Below, one piece after another: positions 26,085-38,994 of a stretch of 64,000 nt of DNA. Numbering within the stretch: position 1 is the stretch's first letter; each line of letters starts with the position of its first letter. This DNA comes from Asanoa sp. WMMD1127 (GTDB taxonomy: Bacteria > Actinomycetota > Actinomycetes > Mycobacteriales > Micromonosporaceae). The stretch is taken from contig NZ_JARUBP010000001.1 of assembly GCF_029626225.1 (NCBI RefSeq), positions 3,472,001 to 3,536,000 of the forward strand, given 5' to 3'. The notes under the pieces were generated by a model that had not been told where the DNA came from, made no database searches, and saw nothing but the letters and a program-made list of their open reading frames with translations. Both the position numbers and the translations under genes were made by a program.

Positions 26085-27932
26085 CTACTCGGGAACCTTC
26101 CGGTACGCCCCGTCGCTGGCCGACGTCGCCATCGACGCGTACGCCCGCAAAGCCGCCGACACCGGCCGCTCCCGATCCACCGGCGTGTAGGGCTTGTCGC
26201 GCTTCTCCTGCGCCACCCGCCGCGCGTCGAGCACCTCGTCAGGCACGTTCAGCGTCAACGACCGCGCCGGGATGTCGATGACGATCTCGTCGCCCTCCTC
26301 GACCAGCGCGATCAGCCCGCCACCGGCCGCCTCGGGCGAGACGTGCCCGATCGACAGGCCGGACGTACCGCCGGAGAACCGCCCGTCCGTGATCAGCGCG
26401 CACGCCTTGCCGAGCCCGCGCCCCTTGAGGAACGAGGTCGGGTAGAGCATCTCCTGCATGCCCGGCCCACCCCGCGGCCCCTCGTAGCGGATGACCACGA
26501 CGTCGCCCGGCTGGATCTCCTTGGCCAGGATCCCGTCGACGGCGGCCTCCTGCGACTCGAACACCTTGGCCGGCCCGCTGAACCGCCACAGCTCCTCGTC
26601 GACGCCGGCCGTCTTCACGACCGCGCCCTCGGGCGCCAGGTTGCCGTGCAGGATCGCCAGACCACCATCCGCGGTGTACGCGTGCGCGAAGTCCCTGATG
26701 CACCCGTCAGCGGCGTCGATGTCCAACGTGGACCACCGGTTCGCCGTGGAGAACGGCTCGGTCGTGCGCACCCCGCCCGGCGCCGCGTGGAACAGCTCCA
26801 CCGCGGCCGGCGACGGCGACCCGCCCCGGATGTCCCACGCGGCGAGCCACGACGACAGGTCGGGGGAGTGCACCGAGTGGACGGACGTGTCGAGCGCGCC
26901 GCCCCGGGCCAGCTCGCCCAGGATCGCCGGGATGCCGCCGGCCCGGTGCACGTCCTCCATGTGGTATTTCTGCGTGTTGGGCGCCACCTTGGCCAGGCAC
27001 GGCACCCGGCGCGAGATCGCGTCGATGTCGGTCACGCCGAAGTCGAGCTCCGCCTCCCGCGCCGCCGCCAGCAGGTGCAGCACGGTGTTGGTCGACCCGC
27101 CCATCGCCACGTCGAGCGCGACCGCGTTCTCGAACGCCGGCCGGGTCGCGATGTTGCGCGGCAGCACCGACTCGTCGTCGCCGTCGTAGTAGCGCCGCGC
27201 CAGGTCGACCACGGTGCGCCCGGCGTCGAGGAACAGCTGCCGCCGGGCCGCGTGCGTCGCCAGCGTCGAGCCGTTGCCCGGCAGCGACAGGCCGATCGCC
27301 TCGGTCAGGCAGTTCATCGAGTTGGCGGTGAACATGCCGGAGCAGGACCCGCAGGTCGGGCAGGCCGACTTCTCGATCTCGCTCAGCTCGGCATCGGTCA
27401 CCTCGTCGTTGGACGCCGCGATCATCGCGTCGATCAGGTCGAGCTTGTTGCGCACGACGCCGTCGACCGCGACGGTCTTGCCAGCCTCCATCGGCCCGCC
27501 GGAGACGAACACCGTCGGGATGTTGAGCCGGAGCGCCGCGAGCAGCATGCCGGGCGTGATCTTGTCGCAGTTGGAGATGCAGACCAGGGCGTCGGCGCAG
27601 TGCGCGTTGACCATGTACTCCACCGCGTCGGCGATCAGCTCCCGGCTCGGCAGCGAATAGAGCATGCCGCCGTGGCCCATCGCGATGCCGTCGTCGACCG
27701 CGATCGTGTTGAACTCGCGGCCCACACCGCCGGCCTCGGTGACGGCCTCGGAGACCAACGCGCCCATGTTGCGGAGGTGCACATGCCCGGGTACGAACTG
27801 CGTGAAGCTGTTGGCGATGGCGACGATCGGCTTGCCGAAGTCGTCGTCGGTCATACCGGTGGCCCGCCAGAGGGCTCGGGCGCCGGCCATCGTCCGTCCG
27901 TGTGTCGAGGTTCTGGAACGCAGCTCAGGCAT
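26085..27932 (-). CDS. ilvD: Dihydroxyacid dehydratase
   Basis: 615 residues; dehydrates 2,3-dihydroxy acids to the 2-oxoacid precursors of valine and isoleucine. Fe-S cysteines lie in CDKITPGM and [11 protein letters not shown]; the C-terminal [20 protein letters not shown] is typical. GAGACT lies 7 nt before the ATG, suggesting a leaderless mRNA. Its stop directly abuts the stop of the convergent GH2 gene. It is separate from ilvBNC, with a GGDEF-EAL gene between them. Confidence 0.97.
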   Translation of the reverse strand: MPELRSRTSTHGRTMAGARALWRATGMTDDDFGKPIVAIANSFTQFVPGHVHLRNMGALVSEAVTEAGGVGREFNTIAVDDGIAMGHGGMLYSLPSRELIADAVEYMVNAHCADALVCISNCDKITPGMLLAALRLNIPTVFVSGGPMEAGKTVAVDGVVRNKLDLIDAMIAASNDEVTDAELSEIEKSACPTCGSCSGMFTANSMNCLTEAIGLSLPGNGSTLATHAARRQLFLDAGRTVVDLARRYYDGDDESVLPRNIATRPAFENAVALDVAMGGSTNTVLHLLAAAREAELDFGVTDIDAISRRVPCLAKVAPNTQKYHMEDVHRAGGIPAILGELARGGALDTSVHSVHSPDLSSWLAAWDIRGGSPSPAAVELFHAAPGGVRTTEPFSTANRWSTLDIDAADGCIRDFAHAYTADGGLAILHGNLAPEGAVVKTAGVDEELWRFSGPAKVFESQEAAVDGILAKEIQPGDVVVIRYEGPRGGPGMQEMLYPTSFLKGRGLGKACALITDGRFSGGTSGLSIGHVSPEAAGGGLIALVEEGDEIVIDIPARSLTLNVPDEVLDARRVAQEKRDKPYTPVDRERPVSAALRAYASMATSASDGAYRKVPE

Positions 27933-28112
27933 GTTGTCAAGTCTCGCACCAGGAAACCGGAAGAGCGCGCGTCAGGTACGCCATACGTCCACCAGACGGG
28001 ACGACAGCCGACGTGATTCGCACCATATGCCGGAATGTGCGCTAACAGTTAGTACGCTACGCGTCGCACACAGAGTCCCCCATGGGTCAATTCGATCCGG
28101 CACAGTTGATGC
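27933..28112. promoter_or_regulatory. Divergent spacer between ilvD and GGDEF-EAL gene
   Basis: A 180-bp promoter region. It holds GAGACT as an ilvD -10 (minus strand, 27940-27945), a short palindrome CTAAC-A-GTTAG (28042-28052) and TACGCT (28053-28058), a possible -10 for the plus-strand gene. The palindrome could be an operator. No gene is seen. Confidence 0.4.
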
Positions 28113-30536
28113 GTGCACTTCGGGACCGGTGCCGCACTGGCCGCCGCCGCAGGCACCTTGGCGGCCGCGGTCGTCACGGTCCTGCTGGTCTCCTCCGCAC
28201 GCGCCCGTGTCGGCGCGGCCCGCCAGGCTCACCTCATGCTCGCGATCGGCAGCGCGCTCGCCGCGTTGACCACCGCCATCGCGCTCGTCGGCGTCCTCAC
28301 CTTCGCCGAGCACTGGAGCCACCACCAGTCGGCCCGCACCAACTTCGCGGTCGGCATCGGCATCGGCACCGCGATCAGCGCCGGCGTGATGTGCGCGGGC
28401 CTGCTCCGGCTGCCCTGGGCCGCCGGGACGCGGCGCATCGCCGGCCGGCACCTGCTCGACGCGCTGGTGATCGCGTTCGCCCTCTGGTTCGTGGGCTGGG
28501 TGCTGATCTCACCGCCGACCCAGGTCTTCGGGACAGCGACCCCGCGCCCGTGCGTCGGCATCTTCATCGCCGCCGGCGCCGCCGCGCTCGCCGTGGGCAT
28601 CGTCGTGATCGTCACCATGCGCGGCGCCGGCTCGCGGCTGCGCCTGCTGCTGATGGGCTGCGGCGCGGTCTCGGTCGCCGCGTGCGGTGTCGGGCTGACC
28701 GCCGGGCTGTGCCAGGCCGGTCCGGGCCTGGCCACGCTGAGCGGCGTCGTGATGCCGATCGCGCTGATGGTCGTCGCGTTCGCCGGTCGCGGCCGCGACA
28801 CCGAGGCCATCGCCGAGCTCGACGTGATCCGCCGCGGCACCACCTACGCGTTCGTGCCGATGATCGCGATGGCGGTCGCCGGCATGGTGCACGTGATGAC
28901 CGGCGGCCAGATCACCGCGATGGGCATCGCGCTCGGCAGCCTCGAGGGCTTCGCGCTGGTCGTGCGCCAGATGGTGGCGCTGCGCGACGTGCGCAGCTAC
29001 GCGATCCGCCTCCAGGACCGCGAGGCGCACTTCAAGGAGCTGGCCCACACCGACCCGCTCACCGGGCTGGCCAACCGGCGCGGCCTGCTGCGCGCGCTGG
29101 CCGAGGAGGTCGGCCCCGACAAGCCGTGCGTGCTGCTCGGCCTCGACCTCGACGGCTTCAAGAACGTCAACGACATGCGCGGCCACGACGTCGGCGACGA
29201 CGTGCTGGTCGAGGTCGGCCAGCGGCTCCGGATGAACCTGCGCCCCGGCGACCTGGCCGCCCGGCTCGGCGGCGACGAGTTCGCGGTGCTGATGTGGGCC
29301 AAGCCGCACGAGGCCCAGGGCGCCGCCGAACGCCTGCTCGGGGTGCTCAACAAGCCCTACGAGCAGGAGTCCGGCCGGGTCTTCCTGAGTGTCAGCATCG
29401 GCGTCGCGGGCGCCGACACCGCGGCCGACGACGCCACGCTGCTGCAGCACGCCGACCTCGCCCTGCGCTACGCCAAGCAGCGCGGCAAGAACCGGGTCGA
29501 GCGCTACCACGCCTCCTACGACCAGCTGCTGCGCCGGCGCACCACGCTCGAGCACGAGATGCGCGGCGCGATCGAGCGCGGCGAGCTCCACCTCGCGTTC
29601 CAGCCTGTCGTGATCATGCCGTCGGTCCGCCCGGTCGGCGCCGAGGCCCTGCTCCGCTGGCACCACCCCGAGCTCGGCGCGGTGCGGCCCGACGAGTTCA
29701 TCCCGATCGCCGAAGAGTGCGGGATGATCGCCAAACTCGGCGCCTGGGTCCTGCACCAGGCCTGTCACCAGCTCTCGCGCTGGTTGGCCGACGGGCACGA
29801 CGTCTGGGTCAGCGTCAACGTCTCGCCGCGCGAGCTGCACGCGCCCGTCTACGTCGACCAGGTCGCCGAGGCGCTGCGGGCCCACCGCGTGCCGCCGCAA
29901 CGACTGGTGCTCGAGGTGACCGAGCACGCGGTCGCCACCGACCTCGACGAGCTGATCAAGCGGCTGCGGGCGTTGCGGGCGATCGGCGTACGCATCGCGC
30001 TCGACGACTTCGGCACCGGTTACTCCTCGCTGGGCCAGCTGCGCCGGCTGCCGATCGACATCCTCAAGATCGACCACAGCCTGGTCGCCGAGAGCGACCC
30101 GGCCGACGACGGGTTCCCACCGCTGGTGACACTGGCGGGCGGCCTCGAGCCGCTGGGCCGCAACAAGGCCGTCCGCCCGCAGGGTGGTCCGCTCGTCGAC
30201 ATCGTCGTGCGGCTCGGCCATCGGCTCGGGCTCGAGGTGATCGCCGAGGGCGTCACCAACCAGCGCGAGCAGGCGGCGGTGGTCGGCGCCGGCTGCCGCT
30301 TCGGCCAGGGTCAGCTGTTCGGCTGGGGCGTGCCGGCCGAGCACCTGGAGGCCATGCTCGACGCCGCGACGTCACCCGGCGCGCGCCCCGACAAGGTCAA
30401 GCGGACCCCCACCGAGAAGATTGCTGATCGCCCTGCGTGTGGGGAGCTCGCGCCGCCCGCCCAGCGACCCGCCCCGACACCCGTCGCCCAAGATGTGGGA
30501 TCAGTTGACTCATCCCGCGAGATACGCCAGAGTTAA
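28113..30536 (+). CDS. Membrane GGDEF-EAL cyclic-di-GMP protein
   Basis: 807 residues. About eight hydrophobic segments in the first ~290 residues, GGDEF from about 310 (DPLTGLANRRG, signature GGDEF) and EAL from about 480 (EALLRW, VNVSP, LEVTE, LDDFGTGYSSL, LKID, IAEGV). Both active sites look intact. RPGD lies exactly five residues before GGDEF, the inhibitory I-site that binds c-di-GMP; the paralogue at 1.5-4.1 kb lacks it, and also has a PAS domain that this one lacks. The GTG start follows an in-frame stop almost at once, so it cannot be extended. The ilvB promoter overlaps its 3' end. Confidence 0.93.
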   Translation: MHFGTGAALAAAAGTLAAAVVTVLLVSSARARVGAARQAHLMLAIGSALAALTTAIALVGVLTFAEHWSHHQSARTNFAVGIGIGTAISAGVMCAGLLRLPWAAGTRRIAGRHLLDALVIAFALWFVGWVLISPPTQVFGTATPRPCVGIFIAAGAAALAVGIVVIVTMRGAGSRLRLLLMGCGAVSVAACGVGLTAGLCQAGPGLATLSGVVMPIALMVVAFAGRGRDTEAIAELDVIRRGTTYAFVPMIAMAVAGMVHVMTGGQITAMGIALGSLEGFALVVRQMVALRDVRSYAIRLQDREAHFKELAHTDPLTGLANRRGLLRALAEEVGPDKPCVLLGLDLDGFKNVNDMRGHDVGDDVLVEVGQRLRMNLRPGDLAARLGGDEFAVLMWAKPHEAQGAAERLLGVLNKPYEQESGRVFLSVSIGVAGADTAADDATLLQHADLALRYAKQRGKNRVERYHASYDQLLRRRTTLEHEMRGAIERGELHLAFQPVVIMPSVRPVGAEALLRWHHPELGAVRPDEFIPIAEECGMIAKLGAWVLHQACHQLSRWLADGHDVWVSVNVSPRELHAPVYVDQVAEALRAHRVPPQRLVLEVTEHAVATDLDELIKRLRALRAIGVRIALDDFGTGYSSLGQLRRLPIDILKIDHSLVAESDPADDGFPPLVTLAGGLEPLGRNKAVRPQGGPLVDIVVRLGHRLGLEVIAEGVTNQREQAAVVGAGCRFGQGQLFGWGVPAEHLEAMLDAATSPGARPDKVKRTPTEKIADRPACGELAPPAQRPAPTPVAQDVGSVDSSREIRQS
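30505..30533 (+). promoter_or_regulatory. ilvB leader promoter
   Basis: TTGACT (30505-30510), a 17-bp spacer and CAGAGT (30528-30533). It lies within the last codons of the GGDEF-EAL gene. The leader ATG is 7 nt after the -10, so transcription would begin at or next to that codon. Confidence 0.7.
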
Positions 30537-30540
30537 CCGC

Positions 30541-30576
30541 ATGTCGCCACGCTGGTCGTCTCGAGTACTTACCTGA
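30541..30576 (+). CDS. ilvB leader peptide (11 aa)
   Basis: An 11-codon reading frame, MSPRWSSRVLT, placed exactly where transcription should start. The codons before the stop include GTA (Val) and CTT (Leu), both uncommon in this GC-rich genome. The stop directly precedes a 10-bp hairpin. Val and Leu are end products of the pathway, so stalling here could control the terminator that follows. The position is strong evidence; the regulatory codons are few. Confidence 0.6.
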   Translation: MSPRWSSRVLT

Positions 30577-30635
30577 GCGCACTCTCGTTCCTGGAGAGTG
30601 CGCCGGCCCCGTGCATCTGCACGAGGGCCATTTTT
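30577..30635 (+). terminator. ilvB attenuator: pause hairpin and terminator
   Basis: First hairpin: GCGCACTCTC (30577-30586) and GAGAGTGCGC (30594-30603), perfect. Second: GGCCC-GTGCA (30605-30615) with TGCAC-GGGCC (30618-30629), followed by ATTTTTG. T-runs after hairpins are rare in such GC-rich DNA, so this is a convincing intrinsic terminator upstream of a gene, i.e. an attenuator. Confidence 0.75.
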
Positions 30636-30723
30636 GTGCCCGGACACACGTGACCCCCATCACGGGCGGTCACCACAGACCGCCAACACCACACGAGCGC
30701 AGCACCGAGCGAAGGCACCCGCC

Positions 30724-34153
<3,430 letters not shown>

Positions 34154-34218
34154 GCCCGACCACCCCCTCCGGGGCGAAAGCTCCCGTTGTGAGCCCAAAC
34201 ACGCCATAGGGAGAACCT

Positions 34219-34275
34219 GGGGCGCGGGCCGGCCGCCTACCATTTCAGTGGTAGGCAGCCGCTGCCGGCGCCCCT
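34219..34275 (+). promoter_or_regulatory. Long stem-loop in the ilvC-serA spacer
   Basis: An outer stem GGGGCGC / GCGCCCC encloses a perfect inner stem GCCTACCA (34235-34242) / TGGTAGGC (34249-34256). It ends about 20 nt before serA. No T-run follows. It may end ilvBNC transcripts partially or shape the serA leader. Confidence 0.5.
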
Positions 34276-34295
34276 TCCCTAATTTACGAGGACCT

Positions 34296-35894
34296 ATGAC
34301 TCCCGTCGTTCTTATCGCCGAAGAACTGGCCCCCGCCGCCATCGACGTGCTCGCGCACGACTTCGACGTCCGGCACGTCGACGGCTCCGACCGCGAGGCG
34401 CTGCTGCCGGCGCTCGCCGAAGCCGACGCGGTGATCGTCCGCAGCGCCACCCAGATCGACGCCGCCGCCATCGCGGCCGCGCCGCGCCTCAAGGTCGTCG
34501 CCCGCGCCGGCGTCGGCCTCGACAACGTCGAGGTGCCCGCCGCCACCGCGCGCGGCGTCATGGTGGTCAACGCGCCGACGTCCAACATCGTGTCCGCGGC
34601 CGAGCAGGCGGTCGCCCTGCTGCTCGCGGTCGCGCGCAACACGGCGAGCGCGAGCACCGCGCTCAAGGCGGGGGAGTGGAAGCGGTCCAAGTACACCGGC
34701 GTCGAGATCCAGGGCAAGACCGTCGGCGTGGTCGGCCTCGGCCGCATCGGCGTGCTGTTCGCCCAGCGGATCGCCGCGTTCGGCACGCGGCTCATCGCCT
34801 ACGACCCCTACGTGCAGCCCGCCCGGGCCGCGCAGCTCGGCGTGCGCCTCGTGGGTCTGGAGGAGTTGCTGCGGGAGAGCGACTTCATCTCCATCCACCT
34901 GCCGAAGACGCCCGAGACCGTCGGCCTGATCGGTGAGAAGGAGCTGGCGCTGGTCAAGCCGGGCGTCCGCATCGTCAACGCCGCGCGCGGCGGGCTGATC
35001 GACGAGCAGGCGCTGGCCGACGCGATCGCGGAGGGCCGGGTCGGGGGCGCCGGCATCGACGTGTACGCGAAGGAGCCGTGCACCTCCTCGCCGCTGTTCG
35101 CGTTCGACAACGTGGTCGCCACCCCGCACCTGGGCGCGTCCACAGCCGAGGCCCAGGACAAGGCCGGCCTCGCCGTCGCCCGCTCGGTCAAGCTGGCGCT
35201 GCAGGGCGAGTTCGTGCCCGACGCCGTCAACGTCCAGGCCGGCGGCGTCGTCGCCGAGGACGTGCGGCCGCTGCTGCCGCTCGCCGAGAAGCTCGGCCGC
35301 GCCTTCACCGCCGTCGCGGGTGGCGTCGCCGCCAGCGTCACCGTCGAGGTGTCCGGCGAGATCCTCGGCAACGAGGTGTCGGTGCTCAAGCTCGCCGCCA
35401 CCAAGGGGCTGTTCGCCTCCGTCGTCGAGGAGCAGGTCACCTACGTCAACGCGCCGCACATCGCGGCCGACCGGGGCGTCGAGGTCGACCTCGTCACGCT
35501 GGCCGACACCGCCGAGCAGCCCACGCTGGTCACCGTCCGCGGCGCGCTGCCCGACGGCCGCACCGTCAGCGTCTCCGGCACCGTCACCCTCTCGGGCAGC
35601 CGCGAAGTCGCCAAGCTGACCGAAGTGGACGGTTTCGCGCTCGAGCTGGCCGCCGACGGCATTCTGTTGTTCTTCCGCTACGCGGACCGGCCCGGCGTGG
35701 TCGGCGCGATCGGCTCGATCCTCGGCGAGGCCGGCGTCAACATCGCCGCCATGCAGGTCGCCCGGCGTGAGGCCGGCGGTGAGGCGCTGATGACGCTGAC
35801 CGTCGACAACGCCGTCGACGCGGAACTGCTGGCCGTGGCTCAGGAGAAGATCGGCGCCGGCTCGGCGAGCGCGGTCGACCTGCGCACCGAATAG
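34296..35894 (+). CDS. serA: D-3-phosphoglycerate dehydrogenase
   Basis: 532 residues, the long (type I) form: substrate and NAD domains, an allosteric-substrate-binding domain and a C-terminal ACT domain (FRYADRPGVVGAIGSILGEAG) for serine feedback. The first step of serine synthesis. NAD motif TVGVVGLGRIGVLFAQRI; catalytic Arg in NAARGGLIDE, Glu in YAKEPCTSSPLF, His in ATPHLGAST. ACGAGG lies just before the ATG. glyA, which uses serine, lies 18 kb away in the window. Confidence 0.97.
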   Translation: MTPVVLIAEELAPAAIDVLAHDFDVRHVDGSDREALLPALAEADAVIVRSATQIDAAAIAAAPRLKVVARAGVGLDNVEVPAATARGVMVVNAPTSNIVSAAEQAVALLLAVARNTASASTALKAGEWKRSKYTGVEIQGKTVGVVGLGRIGVLFAQRIAAFGTRLIAYDPYVQPARAAQLGVRLVGLEELLRESDFISIHLPKTPETVGLIGEKELALVKPGVRIVNAARGGLIDEQALADAIAEGRVGGAGIDVYAKEPCTSSPLFAFDNVVATPHLGASTAEAQDKAGLAVARSVKLALQGEFVPDAVNVQAGGVVAEDVRPLLPLAEKLGRAFTAVAGGVAASVTVEVSGEILGNEVSVLKLAATKGLFASVVEEQVTYVNAPHIAADRGVEVDLVTLADTAEQPTLVTVRGALPDGRTVSVSGTVTLSGSREVAKLTEVDGFALELAADGILLFFRYADRPGVVGAIGSILGEAGVNIAAMQVARREAGGEALMTLTVDNAVDAELLAVAQEKIGAGSASAVDLRTE

Positions 35895-35907
35895 GTCACA
35901 CGCACGA

Positions 35908-35936
35908 AAGCGGGACGGGCCTGGCCCGTCCCGCTT
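35908..35936 (+). terminator. serA terminator
   Basis: A perfect 13-bp stem AAGCGGGACGGGC / GCCCGTCCCGCTT with a CTG loop, then GCGTTTGT. It lies between serA and a convergent gene. Confidence 0.85.
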
Positions 35937-35952
35937 GCGTTTGTCAGTCCTC

Positions 35953-36303
35953 TCAGGACGTCATGGCGCCGGGCGGGTAGACCGTGTTGCCCTGGGGGTC
36001 GAACAACATCAGGCCGTGCTTGCCGGCGAGCTCCTCGACGGCCAGCAGCACCTCGTCCGGGCAGTCCTCGTCGAGCTTCATCTCGACGTGGTCCGTCGCC
36101 ACGTGCAGGGGCGTGACCGCCCAGGGCGAACCGTTCGCATCCCGGTCCGGGTACGACGCCGTCACCGCGGCGTAGAAGTCGGCGATCCGCGGGTGCGGCG
36201 CACCGTCATCGTGCTCGCCCTGTTGGCACAGCTCGAACGCCGCGCCCACATCGTCTGCCGAGGCGCCCGGGTCCATCGCCCAGACCACCAAATCGAAACT
36301 CAC
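35953..36303 (-). CDS. Uncharacterised small protein
   Basis: 116 residues from the GTG at 36303. It begins VSFDLVVWAMDP and ends LMLFDPQGNTVYPPG, with IADFYAAVTASYP in the middle. This pattern recurs in an unnamed actinobacterial family (N-terminal FDLxVW, C-terminal YDPQ), whose function I do not know. There is no signal peptide or membrane segment, and the protein is acidic. It is convergent with serA and stands alone. Confidence 0.7.
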   Translation of the reverse strand: MSFDLVVWAMDPGASADDVGAAFELCQQGEHDDGAPHPRIADFYAAVTASYPDRDANGSPWAVTPLHVATDHVEMKLDEDCPDEVLLAVEELAGKHGLMLFDPQGNTVYPPGAMTS

Positions 36304-36350
36304 ATCCCGTACTGTGCCATATGGCTTGGGCGCTTCGTGGCGCCGAGTAG

Positions 36351-36414
36351 GTCGTGTTCCGCGCCGCCGGGCCGCCCTTGCTTCGCTTGGCGGCCCGGCG
36401 GCGCGGAACACGAC
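36351..36414. repeat. Perfect 26-bp inverted repeat with 12-nt loop
   Basis: The arms 36351-36376 and 36389-36414 are exactly complementary and begin GTCGTGTTCCGCGCCGCCGG. The loop is CTTGCTTCGCTT. It lies 47 bp upstream of the start of the small uncharacterised gene, inside a 541-bp spacer (36304-36844) with no credible gene. There is no flanking target duplication that I can see. Confidence 0.85.
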
Positions 36415-36627
36415 CGCGCCACTACGCTTCCTCGCGTGTGCAGGCACCGCGGCGGGTGCCCACTAGTCGCCACGGTTTGCGGTTGACCGTCTTGGGTCTG
36501 GGACTCGCAAGGGCTTGTCGACTTTCGCCGCGTTGATCTGTGCGGGTGGTCTTTGGGTTGCGCAGTGGTCGCATCGCCGTTGACTAACAGTGCGGCTGGT
36601 GGATGCACTTTTCTTGCCCTAATGCGA

Positions 36628-36670
36628 TCAGCTCCCCCGACCGCCTCGGCAACGGCGGTGGGGGAGCTGA
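36628..36670. repeat. Hairpin in the 36.3-36.8 kb spacer
   Basis: TCAGCTCCCCC (36628-36638) pairs exactly with GGGGGAGCTGA (36660-36670), and an inner CCGCC/GGCGG extends the stem. The rest of the spacer has lower GC than the genes and shows nothing further. It may be the end of a lost or unannotated transcript. Confidence 0.6.
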
Positions 36671-36844
36671 CCTACGTTCGCGTGCGCTGGTTGCGCACTA
36701 CGGAGGGTGGTTACGAGCACGGCTTGGAGATGGTCACCCGAAGACCTTTCCTCGCCGAGAAACCTCACTGCGTAACCGCTCGAACACGCTATCGATTGTG
36801 CGCTCGGGGGCGCAAGGGTCAGTTGTGGTGCGCGTGTCGCGACG

Positions 36845-37630
36845 CTACTCGGCCAACAGGCTCGCGGTGTAGCCCGTGGGCGTCGGGAACCAGGTCATTC
36901 CAGCCTCGCCGGCCGCGTAGAGGGCCGTGGCGTAGGCGTCGGCCACCGCCAGGTCAGGGCCCATCACCGTGGCGGCGCGGACCTCGTCGACGGGGGCGGC
37001 GCTGTGTGGGTTGATCACGTGGCCGCGGCGGCCCGTTACGCCGCTCGTGCCGATGGCGCCGGCCGTCAGCTCCAGGTGCACCGGCTTGCGGCGCGCCTCG
37101 TACGGGTGGTGCACCGCCACTCGCCACGGGCCGCCGTGCGGGGCGTTTCCGCGTACCGTCAGGTCTCCGCCGCTCGCGACCGCGTAGTCGGTGATGCCCG
37201 CCGCCCGGACCCGCGCGGCGGCCCGCTCCATCGCCCAGCCCTTGACCAGGGCGCTGGGGTCGAAGCCGCCGGGGGCCGACCAGGCGTCGAACCAGCCGTC
37301 GGTGGCCGCGCGCATGGCGTCGCAGCGGGCGACCAGATCAGCCAGCGGCGCGTACGCGTCGGCGGAGACCTCGCCGCGACGCAGGCGCGCGACCAGGCTC
37401 GACTCTCTGATCGGGCTGTAGGCGACGTCGATCGCGCGGAGCTCGCCGACCGCGTCGGCGATGGCGGCCGCCAGGTCGCGGCGGCTCATCGCGGCCGGAC
37501 TGACGAGCGTCAGCGTGAAGCCCGCGGTCGAGGTCTGCACGGTGTGGTGTGCGACCAGGCCACCGTTGGCGGCGGCGGGGTGGGCGATGGTGGTGGCCGA
37601 GCCGCCGCCGAGGCGTAGGTCTGGGCGCAT
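36845..37630 (-). CDS. apbE: ApbE-like FAD:protein FMN transferase
   Basis: 261 residues; transfers FMN from FAD to a threonine of a target flavoprotein. Family motifs are FDPSALVKGWAMERAA, YAVASGGDLTVRG, HVINPHSAAP and ADAYATALYAAG. No lipobox is seen, so it may be cytoplasmic, as in other short actinobacterial forms. GGAAGGGGG lies upstream of the ATG at 37630. No target gene with an FMN-binding domain is visible nearby. Confidence 0.88.
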   Translation of the reverse strand: MRPDLRLGGGSATTIAHPAAANGGLVAHHTVQTSTAGFTLTLVSPAAMSRRDLAAAIADAVGELRAIDVAYSPIRESSLVARLRRGEVSADAYAPLADLVARCDAMRAATDGWFDAWSAPGGFDPSALVKGWAMERAAARVRAAGITDYAVASGGDLTVRGNAPHGGPWRVAVHHPYEARRKPVHLELTAGAIGTSGVTGRRGHVINPHSAAPVDEVRAATVMGPDLAVADAYATALYAAGEAGMTWFPTPTGYTASLLAE

Positions 37631-37831
37631 TGGGCCCCCTTCCGGCGTGGACTCCACTAAACCTAGGATTTGCAAGTGACGGGGGCATGAGCACCGGCTG
37701 AGAGTTTCCTGAGCGCATTGGCCGGATTCGGCGGCGCCTGGGCCCGATTCCGCATCGTGGGAGCCGCATACCGGTTGTCGGGACGATGGCTTAACGTTTG
37801 TTAGACCTTTCGCAGACGAAGGAGCTTTGAC

Positions 37832-38866
37832 GTGTCAGTGGCGCGGATCGCGGTGGTGGCCGGCGACGGCATCGGTCCCGAGGTGATCGGCCAGGCGCGC
37901 AAGGTGCTCGACGCGGTGCTCCCGGGAGTCGAGGCGACCGAATACGACCTCGGCGCCGCGCGCTACCACCGGACCGGCGAGGTGCTGCCGGACTCGGTCG
38001 TCGACGAGCTGCGGGGGCACGACGCGATCCTGCTCGGCGCCGTCGGCGACCCGACCGTGCCGCCGGGCGTGCTCGAGCGCGGGCTGCTGCTCAAGCTCCG
38101 GTTCGTCTTCGACCAATACGTCAACCTGCGCCCTTCGCGCCTCTTCCCGGGCGTGGCAAGCCCGCTGGCCGGGGTCAAGCCCGGCGAGATCGACATGATC
38201 GTCGTGCGTGAGGGCACCGAGGGTCTCTACGCCGGCGCCGGCGGCGGCCTCCACCGGGGCACGCCCGCCGAGATCGCGACCGAGGAGAGCCTCAACACCC
38301 GGCACGGCGTCGAGCGGGTCATCCGTGACGCGTTCGCCCGCGCCGAGCGCCGCCCGCGCCGCAAGGTCACCCTCGTCCACAAGACCAACGTGCTCACCCA
38401 CGCCGGATCGCTGTGGTCGCGCACCTTCGAGGCCGTCGCCGCCGAGCACCCCGACGTGGCGACCGAATACCAGCACGTCGACGCGGCCGCGATGTTCCTC
38501 GTGACCCAGCCGCAGCGCTACGACGTCATCGTCACCGACAACCTCTTCGGTGACATCCTCACCGACATCGCCGCCGCCGTGACCGGTGGCATCGGCATGG
38601 CCGCCAGCGGGTGCATCAACCCCGAGCGGACCCACCCGTCGATGTTCGAGCCGGTGCACGGCTCCGCGCCCGACATCGCCGGCAAGGGCGTGGCCGACCC
38701 GGCCGCCGCCGTGCTCTCCGTGTCGCTGCTGCTCGACCACCTCGGGCACGCCGACGCGGCACACCGAGTAGCCGAGGCGGTCGCCGCCGAGCTGGCCGGG
38801 CGCACGTCCGGCACGCCGCTGCGTACCGCCGAGGTTGGTGATCGGCTCGCTGCCGCGGCGGTCTGA
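37832..38866 (+). CDS. leuB: 3-isopropylmalate dehydrogenase
   Basis: 344 residues; NAD-dependent oxidation and decarboxylation in leucine synthesis and, with citramalate-derived 3-methylmalate, in isoleucine synthesis. [19 protein letters not shown] at the start, the substrate loop [35 protein letters not shown] and the metal region [16 protein letters not shown] are present. GAAGGAG lies 7 nt before the GTG. It precedes ilvE by 128 bp. Confidence 0.97.
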   Translation: MSVARIAVVAGDGIGPEVIGQARKVLDAVLPGVEATEYDLGAARYHRTGEVLPDSVVDELRGHDAILLGAVGDPTVPPGVLERGLLLKLRFVFDQYVNLRPSRLFPGVASPLAGVKPGEIDMIVVREGTEGLYAGAGGGLHRGTPAEIATEESLNTRHGVERVIRDAFARAERRPRRKVTLVHKTNVLTHAGSLWSRTFEAVAAEHPDVATEYQHVDAAAMFLVTQPQRYDVIVTDNLFGDILTDIAAAVTGGIGMAASGCINPERTHPSMFEPVHGSAPDIAGKGVADPAAAVLSVSLLLDHLGHADAAHRVAEAVAAELAGRTSGTPLRTAEVGDRLAAAAV

Positions 38867-38994
38867 GCCCATTCTTCGCCCGCACCGGGTGACCGGTGCC
38901 CTCTCGCCCTTGAACGACCGTTCGGGGTAAGTTTCTTTCGCAGCCTTTACTGAGCGTTGCCGGCGCGCGCCGGCTTACCTGGAGGTCCAACGCG

